From positions 4,721,501-4,785,500 of the forward strand of contig CP107851.1 in the NCBI GenBank assembly GCA_036013505.1: a stretch of 64,000 nt of DNA. Direction: 5' to 3'. Each line of letters begins with the position of its first letter. The first letter of the stretch is position 1. The stretch comes from Streptomyces sp. NBC_00510 (GTDB lineage Bacteria; Actinomycetota; Actinomycetes; Streptomycetales; Streptomycetaceae). Positions 41,705-51,647 of the stretch are shown here, piece by piece. A program made the position numbers and the translations under genes. The notes under the pieces were generated by a model. That model searched no databases, was not told the origin of the DNA, and saw nothing but the letters and a program-made list of their open reading frames with translations.

Positions 41705-41952
41705 AAGTTACTGCCGAGGAAAGTGTTTCCGCTGGTAACTCCCCTGCCCGACAAGGGGTAAGCGCCTTCAGTCCACGCGCTGCGGCCGAGGGGTCACCCT
41801 GTGCCGCCGCTCCGTCGGTCCGGCGGCGGGGCGGGTCGCGACGGACCGGCCCCAGCAGCGCCGCGTCACGGGGCGGCATCACCCCGCCCGGCGTGGACCG
41901 TCCGGTGGACGCGCCGGACCGCCGCGACCCCTACCGCCGAGGTCGCGCCCGC

Positions 41953-43137
41953 TCAGCGGATGACGTGCGGCAGGAAGCGCGCGTACGTGTCGGTGACCAG
42001 GCCCGCAGACTCGCGGATGCCGAGCCCGGCCGGTTCGTCCGCCACGACCCACGCGCCGAGCACCACGTGGTTGCCGTCGAACACGGGCAGCGGGGCCAGT
42101 TCCTGGTAGCAGCAGGGTTCGTCGACGCGCGGCACGGCGGCCTCGCCCGCGCGGTGCACCGTGACGCCGGCACCCTCGCGGCCGAGCAGCGGCTTGGCGA
42201 CCCAGCCGGTGGTCCGGGCGAGGTCGCGGGGACCGTCGAGGTGGGCGGCGAGGAGGTTGGGGTGGCCCGGGTAGAGCTCCCACAGGACGGCCAGGAGCGC
42301 CTTGTTGGACAGGAGCATCTTCCAGGCGGGCTCGATCCAGCAGGTGGTGCCGGTGCCGCCGCCGTTGTCGAGGGTGTCCAGGACGTGGCCGCCGAACGGG
42401 TCGCCGGCCAGCCATTCCCAGGGGTAGAGCTTGAAGCAGCTGCGGATGAAGCGCATCCGGTCGTCGACGAAGCGGCCGGACAGCTCGTCCCAGCCGATCG
42501 CCTCGACGGACAGGGCGTGGGTGTCGAGTCCGGCCTGTTCGGCGGTCTCCCGCAGGTAGGCCACCGTCATCAGGTCCTCGCCGAGCTCGTCGGCCTCGGT
42601 GTGCGCGAAATGCACCGGGCCGGGCGGCAGCAGCGGGGCCTGGCGCCGCCACGCGTCGACGAGGCGTTCGTGGAGGGAGTTCCACTGGTCGGCGCCGGGG
42701 AAACGGTCCTCCATCCAGAACCACTGGGCGCCGGCCGCCTCCACCAGCGAGGTGGGGGTGTCGGCGTTGTACTCCAGCAGCTTCGCCGGGCCGGTCCCGT
42801 CGTAGCGCAGGTCGAAGCGGCCGTAGAGGGAGGGGAGTTCGGTGCGCCGCCGCCAGGACTCGGCGATCCGCCCCGCCAGGCGCGGGTCGTGGACGCCGAG
42901 CTCGGCGAAGCGGTCCTCGGTCACGATGTGCTCCGCGGCGGCCAGGCACATCGCGTGCAGTTCCGCGACGGTCTCCTCCAGGGCCTCGACCTCCGGGAGC
43001 GAGAACGCGTAGTACCCGCTCTCGTCCCAGTACGGCCGCAGGGAGCCGTCGGGGTAACGGGTCAGCGGGTAGACGACGCCCTGGTCCTCCACGATCCGCT
43101 GCCAGCCCGGGCGCGGCTCGACGGCGTACCGGCGCAT
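41953..43137 (-). CDS. glutathionylspermidine synthase-like ATP-grasp ligase
   Basis: This 394-residue protein matches the C-terminal synthetase part of glutathionylspermidine synthase (YDGTGPAKLLEYNADTPTSL is the characteristic segment; WKMLLSNKALLAVLWELYPG and VAKPLLGREGAGV are the ATP-grasp elements). There is no amidase domain. Streptomyces makes mycothiol, not glutathione, so the true product is probably another peptide-amine conjugate. Its start overlaps the stop of a small lipoprotein gene as TGATG, so both are co-translated. Confidence 0.82.
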   Translation of the reverse strand: MRRYAVEPRPGWQRIVEDQGVVYPLTRYPDGSLRPYWDESGYYAFSLPEVEALEETVAELHAMCLAAAEHIVTEDRFAELGVHDPRLAGRIAESWRRRTELPSLYGRFDLRYDGTGPAKLLEYNADTPTSLVEAAGAQWFWMEDRFPGADQWNSLHERLVDAWRRQAPLLPPGPVHFAHTEADELGEDLMTVAYLRETAEQAGLDTHALSVEAIGWDELSGRFVDDRMRFIRSCFKLYPWEWLAGDPFGGHVLDTLDNGGGTGTTCWIEPAWKMLLSNKALLAVLWELYPGHPNLLAAHLDGPRDLARTTGWVAKPLLGREGAGVTVHRAGEAAVPRVDEPCCYQELAPLPVFDGNHVVLGAWVVADEPAGLGIRESAGLVTDTYARFLPHVIR

Positions 43138-43433
43138 CAGCCGCCGCCGGACCCGTGGCCCGAGCCGTGGCCGCCGAAGCCCCCGGTCTTCACCGACGAC
43201 TTGTCGAAGCTGCCGCCCTTGGCCTTCCCGTTGCGGACGCTGCCGCCGTAGTAGTAGCGGCCGTGGCCGCTGTCGTCGTCACACTCCTTGACCGGGAGCG
43301 TCCGGTACGTGTCCGGGTCCACGCAGCGCTTGTCGGGCTCGGAGCCGCACGCGGTCAGCGCGGCGGCCAGCACGCCCATGCCGCCGAGGATCACCGTGCC
43401 GGACCTGAACCGCCGTCGCTCCGTGGTCGTCAT
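43137..43433 (-). CDS. small lipoprotein, Gly/His-rich
   Basis: This 98-residue protein has a lipoprotein signal (lipobox LTAC, lipidated Cys29) and a mature part with CVDPDTYRTLPVKECDDDSG, then a Gly/His/Ser-rich tail (GFGGHGSGHGSGGG). The His-rich tail might bind metal. The ATG at 43433 was chosen because the signal peptide begins there. It is coupled to the ligase gene by overlapping stop/start. Confidence 0.72.
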   Translation of the reverse strand: MTTTERRRFRSGTVILGGMGVLAAALTACGSEPDKRCVDPDTYRTLPVKECDDDSGHGRYYYGGSVRNGKAKGGSFDKSSVKTGGFGGHGSGHGSGGG

Positions 43434-43576
43434 GTCCACAGCGTAGGCACCAGGGGCCGGCGCCACGAGAGCGGGGTCGCGGGCGGCCCGCCGCGAAGGA
43501 CGGGGGCGGCCGTCGGTGTCGACGGCCGCCCCCGGGGCGGAGCACGGTCGCGGGACCCGCCCGCTCGTGCCGCGTA

Positions 43577-45376
43577 CTACTGGACGATCGTGATGCGGTT
43601 CGCCGCCGGGGCCGCCAGCGGCGCGGAGGCCGAGGAGTTGGCGGTCAGGTAGGCGTTGAGCGCGGCCAGGTCGTCCCCGCCGACGAGCTCGTTGGTGCCC
43701 TTGGCCAGCTCGCCGAAGCCGTCACCGCCGCCGGACAGGAAGGAGTTCATCGCGACGCGGTAGCTGCCCGCCGGGTCGATCGGGGCGCCACCGAGACGGA
43801 TCGAGTCGGTCACGACACGGGCGGCACCGGTCTTGGTGAGGTCCAGCGTGTAGGTCAGGCCGCTGGAGATCTGCAGGATCTTCGGGGCGGCCTCGTTGCT
43901 GCCGCTGACCTGCTGCTGGAGCACGGTGACCAGCTGGGCGCCGGTCAGCGTCCGCAGGTTGACCGTGTTGCTGAACGGCTGGACCGCGAAGCCCTCGGCG
44001 TAGGTGACGACGCCGTCGCCCTCGCTGCCGGTGGCCTTGTGCACCAGGTCGGTGCGGATCCCGCCGGGGTTCATCAGCGCGATCGTGGCCGAGGGGTCGA
44101 GGGTCTTGGCGTACGCGAGCTGCGCGTCGGCGATGAGGTCGCCGAGGGCGGACTCGTTGCCGGCCCGGGTGATGTCCTGCGAGATGTAGCCGACGGTGCG
44201 GCCCGCGACCGGGGCGGCCAGCGTCTGCCAGCGGCTGATCAGCGAGGTCATGTCCGCGGCCTTGGTCTGGGTGCGGTCCACGACGTGGTTGGAGCCCTCG
44301 ACCGAGGCGCGCACGATGTCGTGCGTGCGCAGGTCGTACTTCATGTCGAGCTCGGTGAAGAGCCGGCCGAAGGACGCCGCGCTGGTGACCAGGCGGTCGT
44401 TGCCCTTGGGGTCGGGGATGGTGCAGACGTACGCGTTGTGGGTGTGGCCGGTGACCAGCGCGTCGACGTCCGCCGAGGTGTTCTTGGCGATGTCGACGAT
44501 CGGGCCGGACAGACCGGTGCCCGCACCGCCGGCGTCGCAGTCGTAGTTGTACGCGGAGGAGGCGGGGAAGCCGCCCTCGTGCACGAGCGCGACGACGGCG
44601 TTGACGCCCTTGCGCTTGAGCTCCTTGGTGTACTTGTTGATCGTCTCGACCTCGTCGAGGAACTTCAGGCCCTTGACGCCCTCGGCGGTGACGATGTTCG
44701 GGGTGCCCTCGAGCGTGACGCCGATGAAGCCGACGCGGACGCCCTTGACGTTCTCGATGGTGTAGGGCTTGAGCAGCGGGCGGCCGGTCTTCTCGTTGAC
44801 GACGTTCGCCGAGAGGATCGGGTAGTCCGCGCCCTTGAACGTGCGGCCCTTCTCGTAGCAGCCCTCGATCGGGTGGCAGCCGCCGTTCTGCAGGCGGAGC
44901 AGCTCGTCCTTGCCCTCGTCGAACTCGTGGTTGCCGACGCCGGTGACGTCCAGGCCCAGCTTGTTCATGGCCTCGACGGTGGGCTCGTCGTGGAACAGGC
45001 CGGACAGCAGCGGGCTGGCGCCCACGATGTCGCCGGCGGCGACGGTGAGCGAACGCTCCTGCCCCTTGCGGGCGGTGCGCAGGCTGGAGGCCAGGTACTC
45101 GACGCCGCCGGCGTCGACGGTCTTGGTGGTGCCGTCCGCCTGGAGCTCGGTGACGCGGCCGGAGGAACCGGCCGGGGGCTCCAGGTTGCCGTGGAAGTCG
45201 TTGACGGCGAGCAGCTGGAGGTCGACGGTACGGCTGCCGTGGCCGTGACCCCCGTGGTGGGTCTCGTGGGCCTGGGCGGCCGGGCTCGCTATCGCGAGCA
45301 CACCGACCGCCGCCAGACCGGCGGTCGCGGCGGCGACGCGGCGTGCGGCACGGCGACGCGGGTGGGTCACTGACAT
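43577..45376 (-). CDS. secreted 5'-nucleotidase/metallophosphoesterase
   Basis: This 599-residue exported enzyme has a signal peptide with an RRR patch (about residues 1-36), a calcineurin-like metallophosphoesterase domain (LLAVNDFHGNLEPP, VGNHEFDEGKDELL, VTGHTHNAYVC) and a C-terminal 5'-nucleotidase domain (MNPGGIRTDL, SFLSGGGDGFGE). It would release phosphate from extracellular nucleotides, which fits the phosphate genes nearby. A good promoter lies upstream; I saw no PHO box there. No sortase motif or lipobox. Confidence 0.88.
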   Translation of the reverse strand: MSVTHPRRRAARRVAAATAGLAAVGVLAIASPAAQAHETHHGGHGHGSRTVDLQLLAVNDFHGNLEPPAGSSGRVTELQADGTTKTVDAGGVEYLASSLRTARKGQERSLTVAAGDIVGASPLLSGLFHDEPTVEAMNKLGLDVTGVGNHEFDEGKDELLRLQNGGCHPIEGCYEKGRTFKGADYPILSANVVNEKTGRPLLKPYTIENVKGVRVGFIGVTLEGTPNIVTAEGVKGLKFLDEVETINKYTKELKRKGVNAVVALVHEGGFPASSAYNYDCDAGGAGTGLSGPIVDIAKNTSADVDALVTGHTHNAYVCTIPDPKGNDRLVTSAASFGRLFTELDMKYDLRTHDIVRASVEGSNHVVDRTQTKAADMTSLISRWQTLAAPVAGRTVGYISQDITRAGNESALGDLIADAQLAYAKTLDPSATIALMNPGGIRTDLVHKATGSEGDGVVTYAEGFAVQPFSNTVNLRTLTGAQLVTVLQQQVSGSNEAAPKILQISSGLTYTLDLTKTGAARVVTDSIRLGGAPIDPAGSYRVAMNSFLSGGGDGFGELAKGTNELVGGDDLAALNAYLTANSSASAPLAAPAANRITIVQ

Positions 45377-45422
45377 GGGTCCCCTTGGACGTGAACGATG
45401 GATGGAGGCGGAGGACGGCCGC

Positions 45423-45451
45423 AGCCTATTGTCAACGCGCGTAGTTGTCAG
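45423..45451 (-). promoter_or_regulatory. vegetative-type promoter of the nucleotidase gene
   Basis: CTGACA and TAGGCT on the reverse strand are 17 bases apart, close to the HrdB consensus, about 45 bases before the start codon. Confidence 0.55.
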
Positions 45452-45593
45452 TGGCTTTGCGGTTACGGGCAGGTTTCGACTGATCGGTACATGACGGGCA
45501 GCCGGGAATTCCGTCTCACCCACCGGAATGATCTGTCTCGCCATTCAAACAAGCGACATAGTTGGATCCACCACCGACCGAGGAGGTGCACCC

Positions 45594-46790
45594 ATGCCCC
45601 GTCGCTGGCTGATGCTCGCCCTGGGCACCGCCGCACAGACCGCCGCCTGCGCCTTCGTCTACGGAGTCCCCTATCTGGCCGCCACGTTGCGGGACACGGC
45701 GCACCTGACGCTGCCGCAGATCGGGCTGCTCATCGCCTGCCCCACCGCCGGCCTGGTCGCCGCCCTCGTCGTGTGGGGCGCCGCCGCCGACCGGTACGGC
45801 GAACGCGTCGTCATCGCCACCGGTCTGGGCGGCGCCGCCGCGCTGCTCGCCGTCGCGGCCGGCGCGGTGGGTACCGGGGGCGGCACGACGGCGCTGGGCG
45901 CGCTGCTCGCCCTGGCGGGAGCGGCGGGGGCCTCGGTGTACTCCGCGAGCGGACGCCTCGTCATGGGCTGGTTCTCCGCCGGGGAACGCGGGCTGGCCAT
46001 GGGCATCCGGCAGACCGCCACCCCGCTGGGCATGGGAGTGGCCGCACTGACCATGCCCCCGCTCGCCGCCGCGTACGGGGTGCACGGCGCCTTCGGCTTC
46101 CTGGCCGCCGTGTGCGGGGTCGTCGCCTGCCTGGTCGCACTGTTCGCCGTCGACCCGGTACGCCCGCGGACCGGTCCCGGCGCGGCGCCGGCCGCCAACC
46201 CCTACCGGGGCTCGGCGACCTTGTGGCGGATCCACGGCGCGGGCGCGCTGCTGGTCGTACCGCAGTTCACGGCGGGGGCCTTCGCCCTCGTGCTGCTGGT
46301 GGACACCCGGGGCTGGTCCCCGGTCGGCGCCGGCCGGCTGATCGCCCTCGCGCAGGTGCTGGGGGCCTGCTTCCGGATCGCCGCCGGGCGCTGGTCGGAC
46401 CGGGTCGGCAGCCGGCTGCGGCCGATGCGGCAACTCGCCGTCGCCACCGCCGTGGTGGTCGTCGCGGCGGCCGTGACCGCGGCCTTCCCCTCCCCGGTGA
46501 CCGCCGCCGCCCTCGTACTGTCCATAGGGATCACCGCCAGCACCAACGGCCTGTCCTTCACCGCCACGGCCGAACGCGCCGGCCCGTCCTGGTCCGGCCG
46601 TGCCCTCGGCGTCCACAACACCGGCCAGAACCTGACCGCCGCCGTCGTCCCGCCGCTGAGCGCCGCCCTCATCTCGGCCACCGGCTACTGGCCCGCCCTC
46701 GCCGCCGCGGCGGCCGTGGCCTGCGGTGCGGCGGCACTGGTGCCGATGGACACCTCCCGCACCCCCACGGCCGTAAGCTCGGTCCCATGA
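45594..46790 (+). CDS. MFS transporter
   Basis: This 398-residue protein has about 12 TM segments with the MFS loop signature DRYGERVV between TM2 and TM3 and a second RWSDRVGSRL loop after TM8. The GAGGAGG upstream fixes the ATG at 45594. Its stop overlaps the mshD start (ATGA), so transporter and mycothiol synthase are co-translated; export of mycothiol conjugates is a tempting but untested idea. The upstream region is less GC-rich than average. Confidence 0.87.
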   Translation: MPRRWLMLALGTAAQTAACAFVYGVPYLAATLRDTAHLTLPQIGLLIACPTAGLVAALVVWGAAADRYGERVVIATGLGGAAALLAVAAGAVGTGGGTTALGALLALAGAAGASVYSASGRLVMGWFSAGERGLAMGIRQTATPLGMGVAALTMPPLAAAYGVHGAFGFLAAVCGVVACLVALFAVDPVRPRTGPGAAPAANPYRGSATLWRIHGAGALLVVPQFTAGAFALVLLVDTRGWSPVGAGRLIALAQVLGACFRIAAGRWSDRVGSRLRPMRQLAVATAVVVVAAAVTAAFPSPVTAAALVLSIGITASTNGLSFTATAERAGPSWSGRALGVHNTGQNLTAAVVPPLSAALISATGYWPALAAAAAVACGAAALVPMDTSRTPTAVSSVP

Positions 46791-47731
46791 CCGACGCAGC
46801 AGCGCAGCAGACCGCCGTGGGCCCACGCAGGATCGAGACCCTCGACGCGCTGAGCCCCGGCCGCGCCGAGGCGGTCCTGGCCCTGATCGAGGCGGCCGCG
46901 GCGGTCGACGGCCAGGCCGCGGTCTCCGAGCAGGGCCGGCTGAACCTGCGCGGCAGCGCCCGTGAGGGCGTACGCCACCTGGTGGTCGAGAGCGACGGCG
47001 TGCTCGTCGGGTACGCCCAACTGGAGGACACCGACCCGGTCGAGGCCCCCGCCGCCGAGATGGTCATCCACCCCGCGTACCGCGCGCAGGGTCACGGCCG
47101 CGCCCTCGGCCACGCACTGCTCGGCGCCTCCGGCAAACGGCTGCGCGTGTGGGCGCACGGCGGCCATCCCGCCGCCCGCCACCTGGCCGGGCTGCTCGGC
47201 CTCGCCCTCTTCCGCGAGCTGCGGCAGCTGCGCCGCCCCCTGGAGGAGGGCGCCGGCGCGCCCCCGCTGGGCGAGCCCGTGCTCCCCGCCGGCGTCACCG
47301 TGCGCGCCTTCGTCCCCGGGCAGGACGACGCCGCCTGGCTGGCGGTCAACGCCGCCGCCTTCGCGCACCACCCCGAGCAGGGCAGCCTCACCCAGCGCGA
47401 CCTCGACGACCGCAAGGCCGAGCCCTGGTTCGACCCGGCCGGCTTCTTCCTCGCCTTCCGCGGCGACCGGCTGGCCGGCTTCCACTGGACGAAGGTGCAC
47501 GAGCGCGAGCGTCTCGGCGAGGTCTACGTCCTGGGCATCCACCCCGAGGAGCAGGGCGGCGGCCTGGGCCGGGCGCTCACCCTGATCGGGCTGCGGCACC
47601 TCGTGCACGACCGCGGCCTGCCCACCGCGATGCTCTACGTCGACGCGGACAACGCCCCCGCCCTCGCCGTCTACGAACGTCTCGGCTTCACCACGCACGA
47701 GGTCGACCTGATGTACCGGACGGAGACCTGA
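46787..47731 (+). CDS. mshD: mycothiol synthase
   Basis: MshD acetylates Cys-GlcN-Ins with acetyl-CoA in the last step of mycothiol synthesis. The 314-residue protein has two tandem GNAT domains: the N-terminal one with MVIHPAYRAQGHGRALGHAL, the C-terminal one with VYVLGIHPEEQGGGLGRALT and LYVDADNAPALAVYERLGF. The segment FHWTKVHERERLGEVYVLGI is characteristic of MshD. It is coupled to the MFS gene upstream. The pathway's glycosyltransferase gene mshA is at the start of this window. Confidence 0.93.
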   Translation: MTDAAAQQTAVGPRRIETLDALSPGRAEAVLALIEAAAAVDGQAAVSEQGRLNLRGSAREGVRHLVVESDGVLVGYAQLEDTDPVEAPAAEMVIHPAYRAQGHGRALGHALLGASGKRLRVWAHGGHPAARHLAGLLGLALFRELRQLRRPLEEGAGAPPLGEPVLPAGVTVRAFVPGQDDAAWLAVNAAAFAHHPEQGSLTQRDLDDRKAEPWFDPAGFFLAFRGDRLAGFHWTKVHERERLGEVYVLGIHPEEQGGGLGRALTLIGLRHLVHDRGLPTAMLYVDADNAPALAVYERLGFTTHEVDLMYRTET

Positions 47732-48017
47732 GGCTCCCGCGGGCGGGCGATCGGGCCTCCGGCGGAGCCATCCGGGTGCCCGCCCGGACACGGCCGGTAC
47801 GTACGGCGATTTCCTGACCGCCACCTGCCCGTTACCGGCGATTCAAACTCGCTTGCGAGCATCTGTGAATGCAGACGCCCGCCGCGACCCACCTCCCCCC
47901 TCTCGACCTGCCGGTATCCCGGCGCGCCGGGGACAATGGAGGCATGGTCGGTGGCCGGGTTCCGTGCGCCGCCGTCCACGTGAACGACGTGCCGGATCCG
48001 GAGGAGGGCTCGCACCC

Positions 48018-50336
48018 ATGGCCTCGATGAATTTCCCGACGAACGCCCGGACCGAGCGGTCCGGCTCCGGTGCTCCCGCCGAGTCCGAGACCCCGGCGGA
48101 ACAGCCCCCGGCGGAGCAGTCCCCGTCCTACGGCCGCCCGCACGTCGTCCCGCCCCTGCACCCCGAGCTCAAGCGCCTGGACGGCCTCGCGACCGTGCCG
48201 CGGCCGGCGGAGAAGTCGGGCGAGGCCCTTCCGGCCGACGCGGCGGTGGACGAGGGCACGGACGAAGAGCTCCCGCTGAACCGTTTCCTTGACCGCGAGC
48301 AGAGCTGGCTGGCCTTCAACGAGCGCGTGCTGGAACTCGCCGAGGATCCGGGCACGCCCCTCCTCGAACGGGCCAACTTCCTCGCGATCTTCGCCAGCAA
48401 CCTGGACGAGTTCTTCATGGTCCGCGTCGCCGGCCTGAAGCGCCGCATCACCACCGGCGTCGCCCAGCGCTCGGCCTCCGGCCTGTCGCCCACCAAGGTG
48501 CTGGAGAACATCCTCACCCGCGCCCGCGAGCTCATGGCCCGGCACGCCGCCTGCTTCCAGAACGACGTTGCCCCGGCGCTGGCCGAGGAGGACATCCACA
48601 TCATCCGGTGGAGCGACCTCACCGAGAAGGAGCAGGCCCGGCTCTTCACGCTCTTCCGCAACAAGATCTTCCCGGTCCTGACTCCGCTGGCCGTCGACCC
48701 GGCGCACCCGTTCCCGTACATCTCCGGCCTGTCCCTGAACCTGGCCGTCACCGTGCGCAACCCGGTCTCCGGTCACGACCACTTCGCCCGTGTGAAGGTC
48801 CCGCCGATCCTGTCCCGGTTCCTCGAGGCCGGCCCGCAGCGCTTCGTCCCGCTGGAGGACGTCATCGCCGCGCACCTGGAGGAGCTGTTCCCCGGCATGG
48901 AGGTGCTGGACAGCCACATGTTCCGGGTGACCCGGAACGAGGACCTGGAGGTCGAGGAGGACGACGCGGAGAACCTGCTCCAGGCCCTGGAGAAGGAGCT
49001 GCTGCGGCGCCGCTTCGGTCCCCCGGTCCGCCTGGAGGTCGAGGAGTCGATCTCCCCGCAGGCCCTGGACACCCTGGTCCAGGAGCTGAACATAGAGGAC
49101 GCCGAGGTCTACCCGCTGCCCGGACCGCTCGACCTGACCGGGCTGTTCGCGATCGCCGGGCAGGACCGTCCGGAGCTGAGGTTCCCGAAGTTCGTCGGCG
49201 GCACCCACCCGGACCTGGCCGAGGTCGAGTCCGCGCACGCCACCGACGTCTTCGCGGCGCTGCGCGAGCGCGACGTGCTGCTGCACCACCCCTACAACTC
49301 CTTCTCCACCTCCGTGCAGCGGTTCCTGGAGCAGGCCGCGCAGGACCCGGACGTCCTGGCCATCAAGCAGACGCTGTACCGCACCTCCGGCGACTCGCCG
49401 ATCGTGGACGCGCTGATCGACGCCGCCGAGGCCGGCAAGCAGGTGCTGGTGCTGGTCGAGATCAAGGCGCGCTTCGACGAGCAGGCCAACATCAAGTGGG
49501 CCCGCAAGCTGGAGGAGGCCGGCTGCCACGTCGTCTACGGCCTGGTCGGGCTGAAGACGCACTGCAAGCTGTCGCTGGTGGTCCGCCAGGAGGGCGACAC
49601 GCTGCGCCGCTACAGCCACGTCGGCACCGGCAACTACCACCCGAAGACCGCCCGGCTCTACGAGGACCTCGGGCTGCTGACCGCCGACGCGCAGGTCGGC
49701 GCCGACCTGTCCCACCTGTTCAACCGGCTCTCCGGCTACTCGCGCCGCGAGACCTACAACCGGCTGCTGGTGGCCCCGCGCAGCCTGCGCGACGGGCTGG
49801 TCTCGCGGATCCTCGCGGAGATCGCCCACCACCGCGAGGGCCGGCCCGCGTACATCCGGATCAAGGCCAACTCGATGGTCGACGAGGCGATCATCGACGC
49901 CCTGTACCGGGCCTCCATGGCCGGCGTGCCCGTCGACGTCTGGGTGCGCGGCATCTGCGCGCTGCGCCCGGGGGTGCCGGGGCTGTCGGAGAACATCCGG
50001 GTGCGCAGCGTGCTCGGCCGCTTCCTGGAGCACTCCCGGGTCTTCGTCTTCGGCAACGGAGGCGACCCCGAGGTGTGGCTCGGCAGCGCCGACATGATGC
50101 ACCGCAACCTCGACCGCCGGATCGAGGCGCTGGTCCGGGTCGCCGACCCGGCGCACCGCGCCTCCCTGAACCGATTCCTGGAGACCGGAACCTCGGACTC
50201 CACCTCGTCCTGGTGGCTCGGCCCGGACGGGGACTGGACCCGGCACAGCACCGACGCCGAAGGGCGTCCGCTGCCCCACATCCAGGAGATGCTCATCGAT
50301 GCGCGGAGGCGCCGGCGTGGCCCAGCGACACCCTGA
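48018..50336 (+). CDS. ppk: polyphosphate kinase
   Basis: Ppk1 reversibly polymerises the gamma-phosphate of ATP into polyphosphate. The 772-residue protein has a Streptomyces-type extended N-terminus (about 80 residues, Pro/Glu-rich) before the N domain (NRFLDREQSWLAFNERVLEL). The two catalytic histidines of the C1/C2 domains are in LKTHCKLSLVVRQ (about His515) and DMMHRNLDRRIEALV (about His695). GGAGGAGGG precedes the ATG at 48018. The CHAD gene overlaps its end. In S. lividans ppk is PhoP-controlled; I could not find a clear PHO box in the 285 bases upstream. Confidence 0.94.
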   Translation: MASMNFPTNARTERSGSGAPAESETPAEQPPAEQSPSYGRPHVVPPLHPELKRLDGLATVPRPAEKSGEALPADAAVDEGTDEELPLNRFLDREQSWLAFNERVLELAEDPGTPLLERANFLAIFASNLDEFFMVRVAGLKRRITTGVAQRSASGLSPTKVLENILTRARELMARHAACFQNDVAPALAEEDIHIIRWSDLTEKEQARLFTLFRNKIFPVLTPLAVDPAHPFPYISGLSLNLAVTVRNPVSGHDHFARVKVPPILSRFLEAGPQRFVPLEDVIAAHLEELFPGMEVLDSHMFRVTRNEDLEVEEDDAENLLQALEKELLRRRFGPPVRLEVEESISPQALDTLVQELNIEDAEVYPLPGPLDLTGLFAIAGQDRPELRFPKFVGGTHPDLAEVESAHATDVFAALRERDVLLHHPYNSFSTSVQRFLEQAAQDPDVLAIKQTLYRTSGDSPIVDALIDAAEAGKQVLVLVEIKARFDEQANIKWARKLEEAGCHVVYGLVGLKTHCKLSLVVRQEGDTLRRYSHVGTGNYHPKTARLYEDLGLLTADAQVGADLSHLFNRLSGYSRRETYNRLLVAPRSLRDGLVSRILAEIAHHREGRPAYIRIKANSMVDEAIIDALYRASMAGVPVDVWVRGICALRPGVPGLSENIRVRSVLGRFLEHSRVFVFGNGGDPEVWLGSADMMHRNLDRRIEALVRVADPAHRASLNRFLETGTSDSTSSWWLGPDGDWTRHSTDAEGRPLPHIQEMLIDARRRRRGPATP

Positions 50337-51573
50337 CACGGCAGCGACGCCCGCCGGCCTGACCGCCGGCGGGCTCCCCGACCGTGAGGCCGGTGCGGTC
50401 CTCGGACAGTACCTGCGGGAGGAGGCCACGGCCTTTCTGCGCGCACTGGCACCACGTGAGGGCGAACCCGGCCGCCCCCAGGACGACACCGCCGAGAGCG
50501 GCCGCCAGATGCGCCGCTCGGCCCGCCGCATCGCCGGCACGCTGCACACCTTCGGGTCGCTCACCGACCCGGGCTGGGCCGACCCCCTGCGGGCCGAGCT
50601 CGGCTGGCTCACCGACACCCTCGGCCGCGAGCACCGCTACGCCGCCCGGCTCAGCCGGCTGATCGGCGCACTGCAGCGGCTGGCCTCCGCGGAGGACACC
50701 GGGGGCATCCCCGCCGCTCCCTCCGACGACGACCTCGGCCTGTGGCTGCCGGTGCCCACCGCGCCGGACCCGGCGGCCGCGGTGTCCGAACCGCCCCGCG
50801 AGCGCCTGGGCGGCGTCGCGGAGACCCCGCGCGGCACGGCGGCCGCGCCCCAGGCGCCCGCCGAGCTCCCGGAACCGCTGACCGCGGTGGCCCACGCCGC
50901 CGGGACCCGTCGCTCCCCCGCTCCGCCGCAGGCCGCCGAACGCGGCGGCGCCGCGAGCGGCCCGCTCGCCGTGGGCGCCGCCCGGGCCGGTGCCCTGCTG
51001 GAACGTCAGCTCACCCTCGCCCGGACCCGGGCGCACTCCGCCGCCCTGCAGGCCATGGGCTCCTCGCGGTTCCACGCGGTGGTGGACGCGGTGGCGGTGC
51101 TCGCCTCCGAGGTGCCGCTGTCCCCCGCGGCGCGCAAACCCGCCGCCACCGTGCTGCCGCTGCTGGCGGAACAGGCCCACGCCCGGCTCACCGAGGCCGC
51201 GGCCGCGCTGCCGCTGACGCGCGCACGGCACCCGTACAACGGCGAGACGCTCCACGCCGCGCTCGCCGGCGAACTGCCCGCCGAACGCCAGGACGCCGCG
51301 TGGAACCGGGTCCGCGTCCTGCTGCGCCTGCGCCGTTACGCCCAGGAGGTGCTGGCCTACGACGACGGGGACTCCGCCGCCCGGCTGGCCGCCGCGGCGC
51401 GGGTGCTGGAGCAGCACCGCGAGGCCTCGGAGGCGGCGACCGCCGTCACCGCCGCCGCACGCACCCCGCGGATCGCCCCCGCCACCGCCTACGCGCTGGG
51501 CGTGCTCCACGCCGACCAGCGCCTGGAGGTGGAGGCGGCCCGGTACGCCTTCGCCCACCTGTGGTCACGCTGA
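50317..51573 (+). CDS. CHAD-domain protein
   Basis: CHAD domains are helical, rich in conserved His/Arg/Lys, and bind polyphosphate. The 418-residue protein has the first CHAD helix pair (RQMRRSARRIAGTLHTFGSL) and further basic helices after a Pro/Ala linker, such as LERQLTLARTRAHSAALQAM. The GTG at 50317 has GGAGG seven bases upstream and overlaps the ppk end, so it is coupled to ppk. A role in organising or sensing polyphosphate is likely from family and context. There is no CYTH domain. Confidence 0.87.
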   Translation: MAQRHPDTAATPAGLTAGGLPDREAGAVLGQYLREEATAFLRALAPREGEPGRPQDDTAESGRQMRRSARRIAGTLHTFGSLTDPGWADPLRAELGWLTDTLGREHRYAARLSRLIGALQRLASAEDTGGIPAAPSDDDLGLWLPVPTAPDPAAAVSEPPRERLGGVAETPRGTAAAPQAPAELPEPLTAVAHAAGTRRSPAPPQAAERGGAASGPLAVGAARAGALLERQLTLARTRAHSAALQAMGSSRFHAVVDAVAVLASEVPLSPAARKPAATVLPLLAEQAHARLTEAAAALPLTRARHPYNGETLHAALAGELPAERQDAAWNRVRVLLRLRRYAQEVLAYDDGDSAARLAAAARVLEQHREASEAATAVTAAARTPRIAPATAYALGVLHADQRLEVEAARYAFAHLWSR

Positions 51574-51647
51574 CGGTCGCACTGAGCGTCCGCCCGCCCG
51601 CGGGAGCGGCCCGTGACCCGCAGCCCCGCCCGGAAAGGAGCACCGCC

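Noticed and set aside
47734..47796. Hairpin after mshD
   Set aside because: CGGGCGGGC and GCCCGCCCG can pair, but the intervening loop is about 30 bases and competing pairings exist, so a terminator is not supported well enough.
47820..48010. Possible PHO box upstream of ppk
   Set aside because: GTTACCGGCGATTCAAACTCG and a lone reversed GTTCACG do not form clear 11-base units, unlike the pstS box, so no PHO box was annotated.
50742..51647. Long N-terminal extension of the Nudix ORF
   Set aside because: The extension is antisense-like composition inside the CHAD gene; only the part from 51648 has Nudix sequence.
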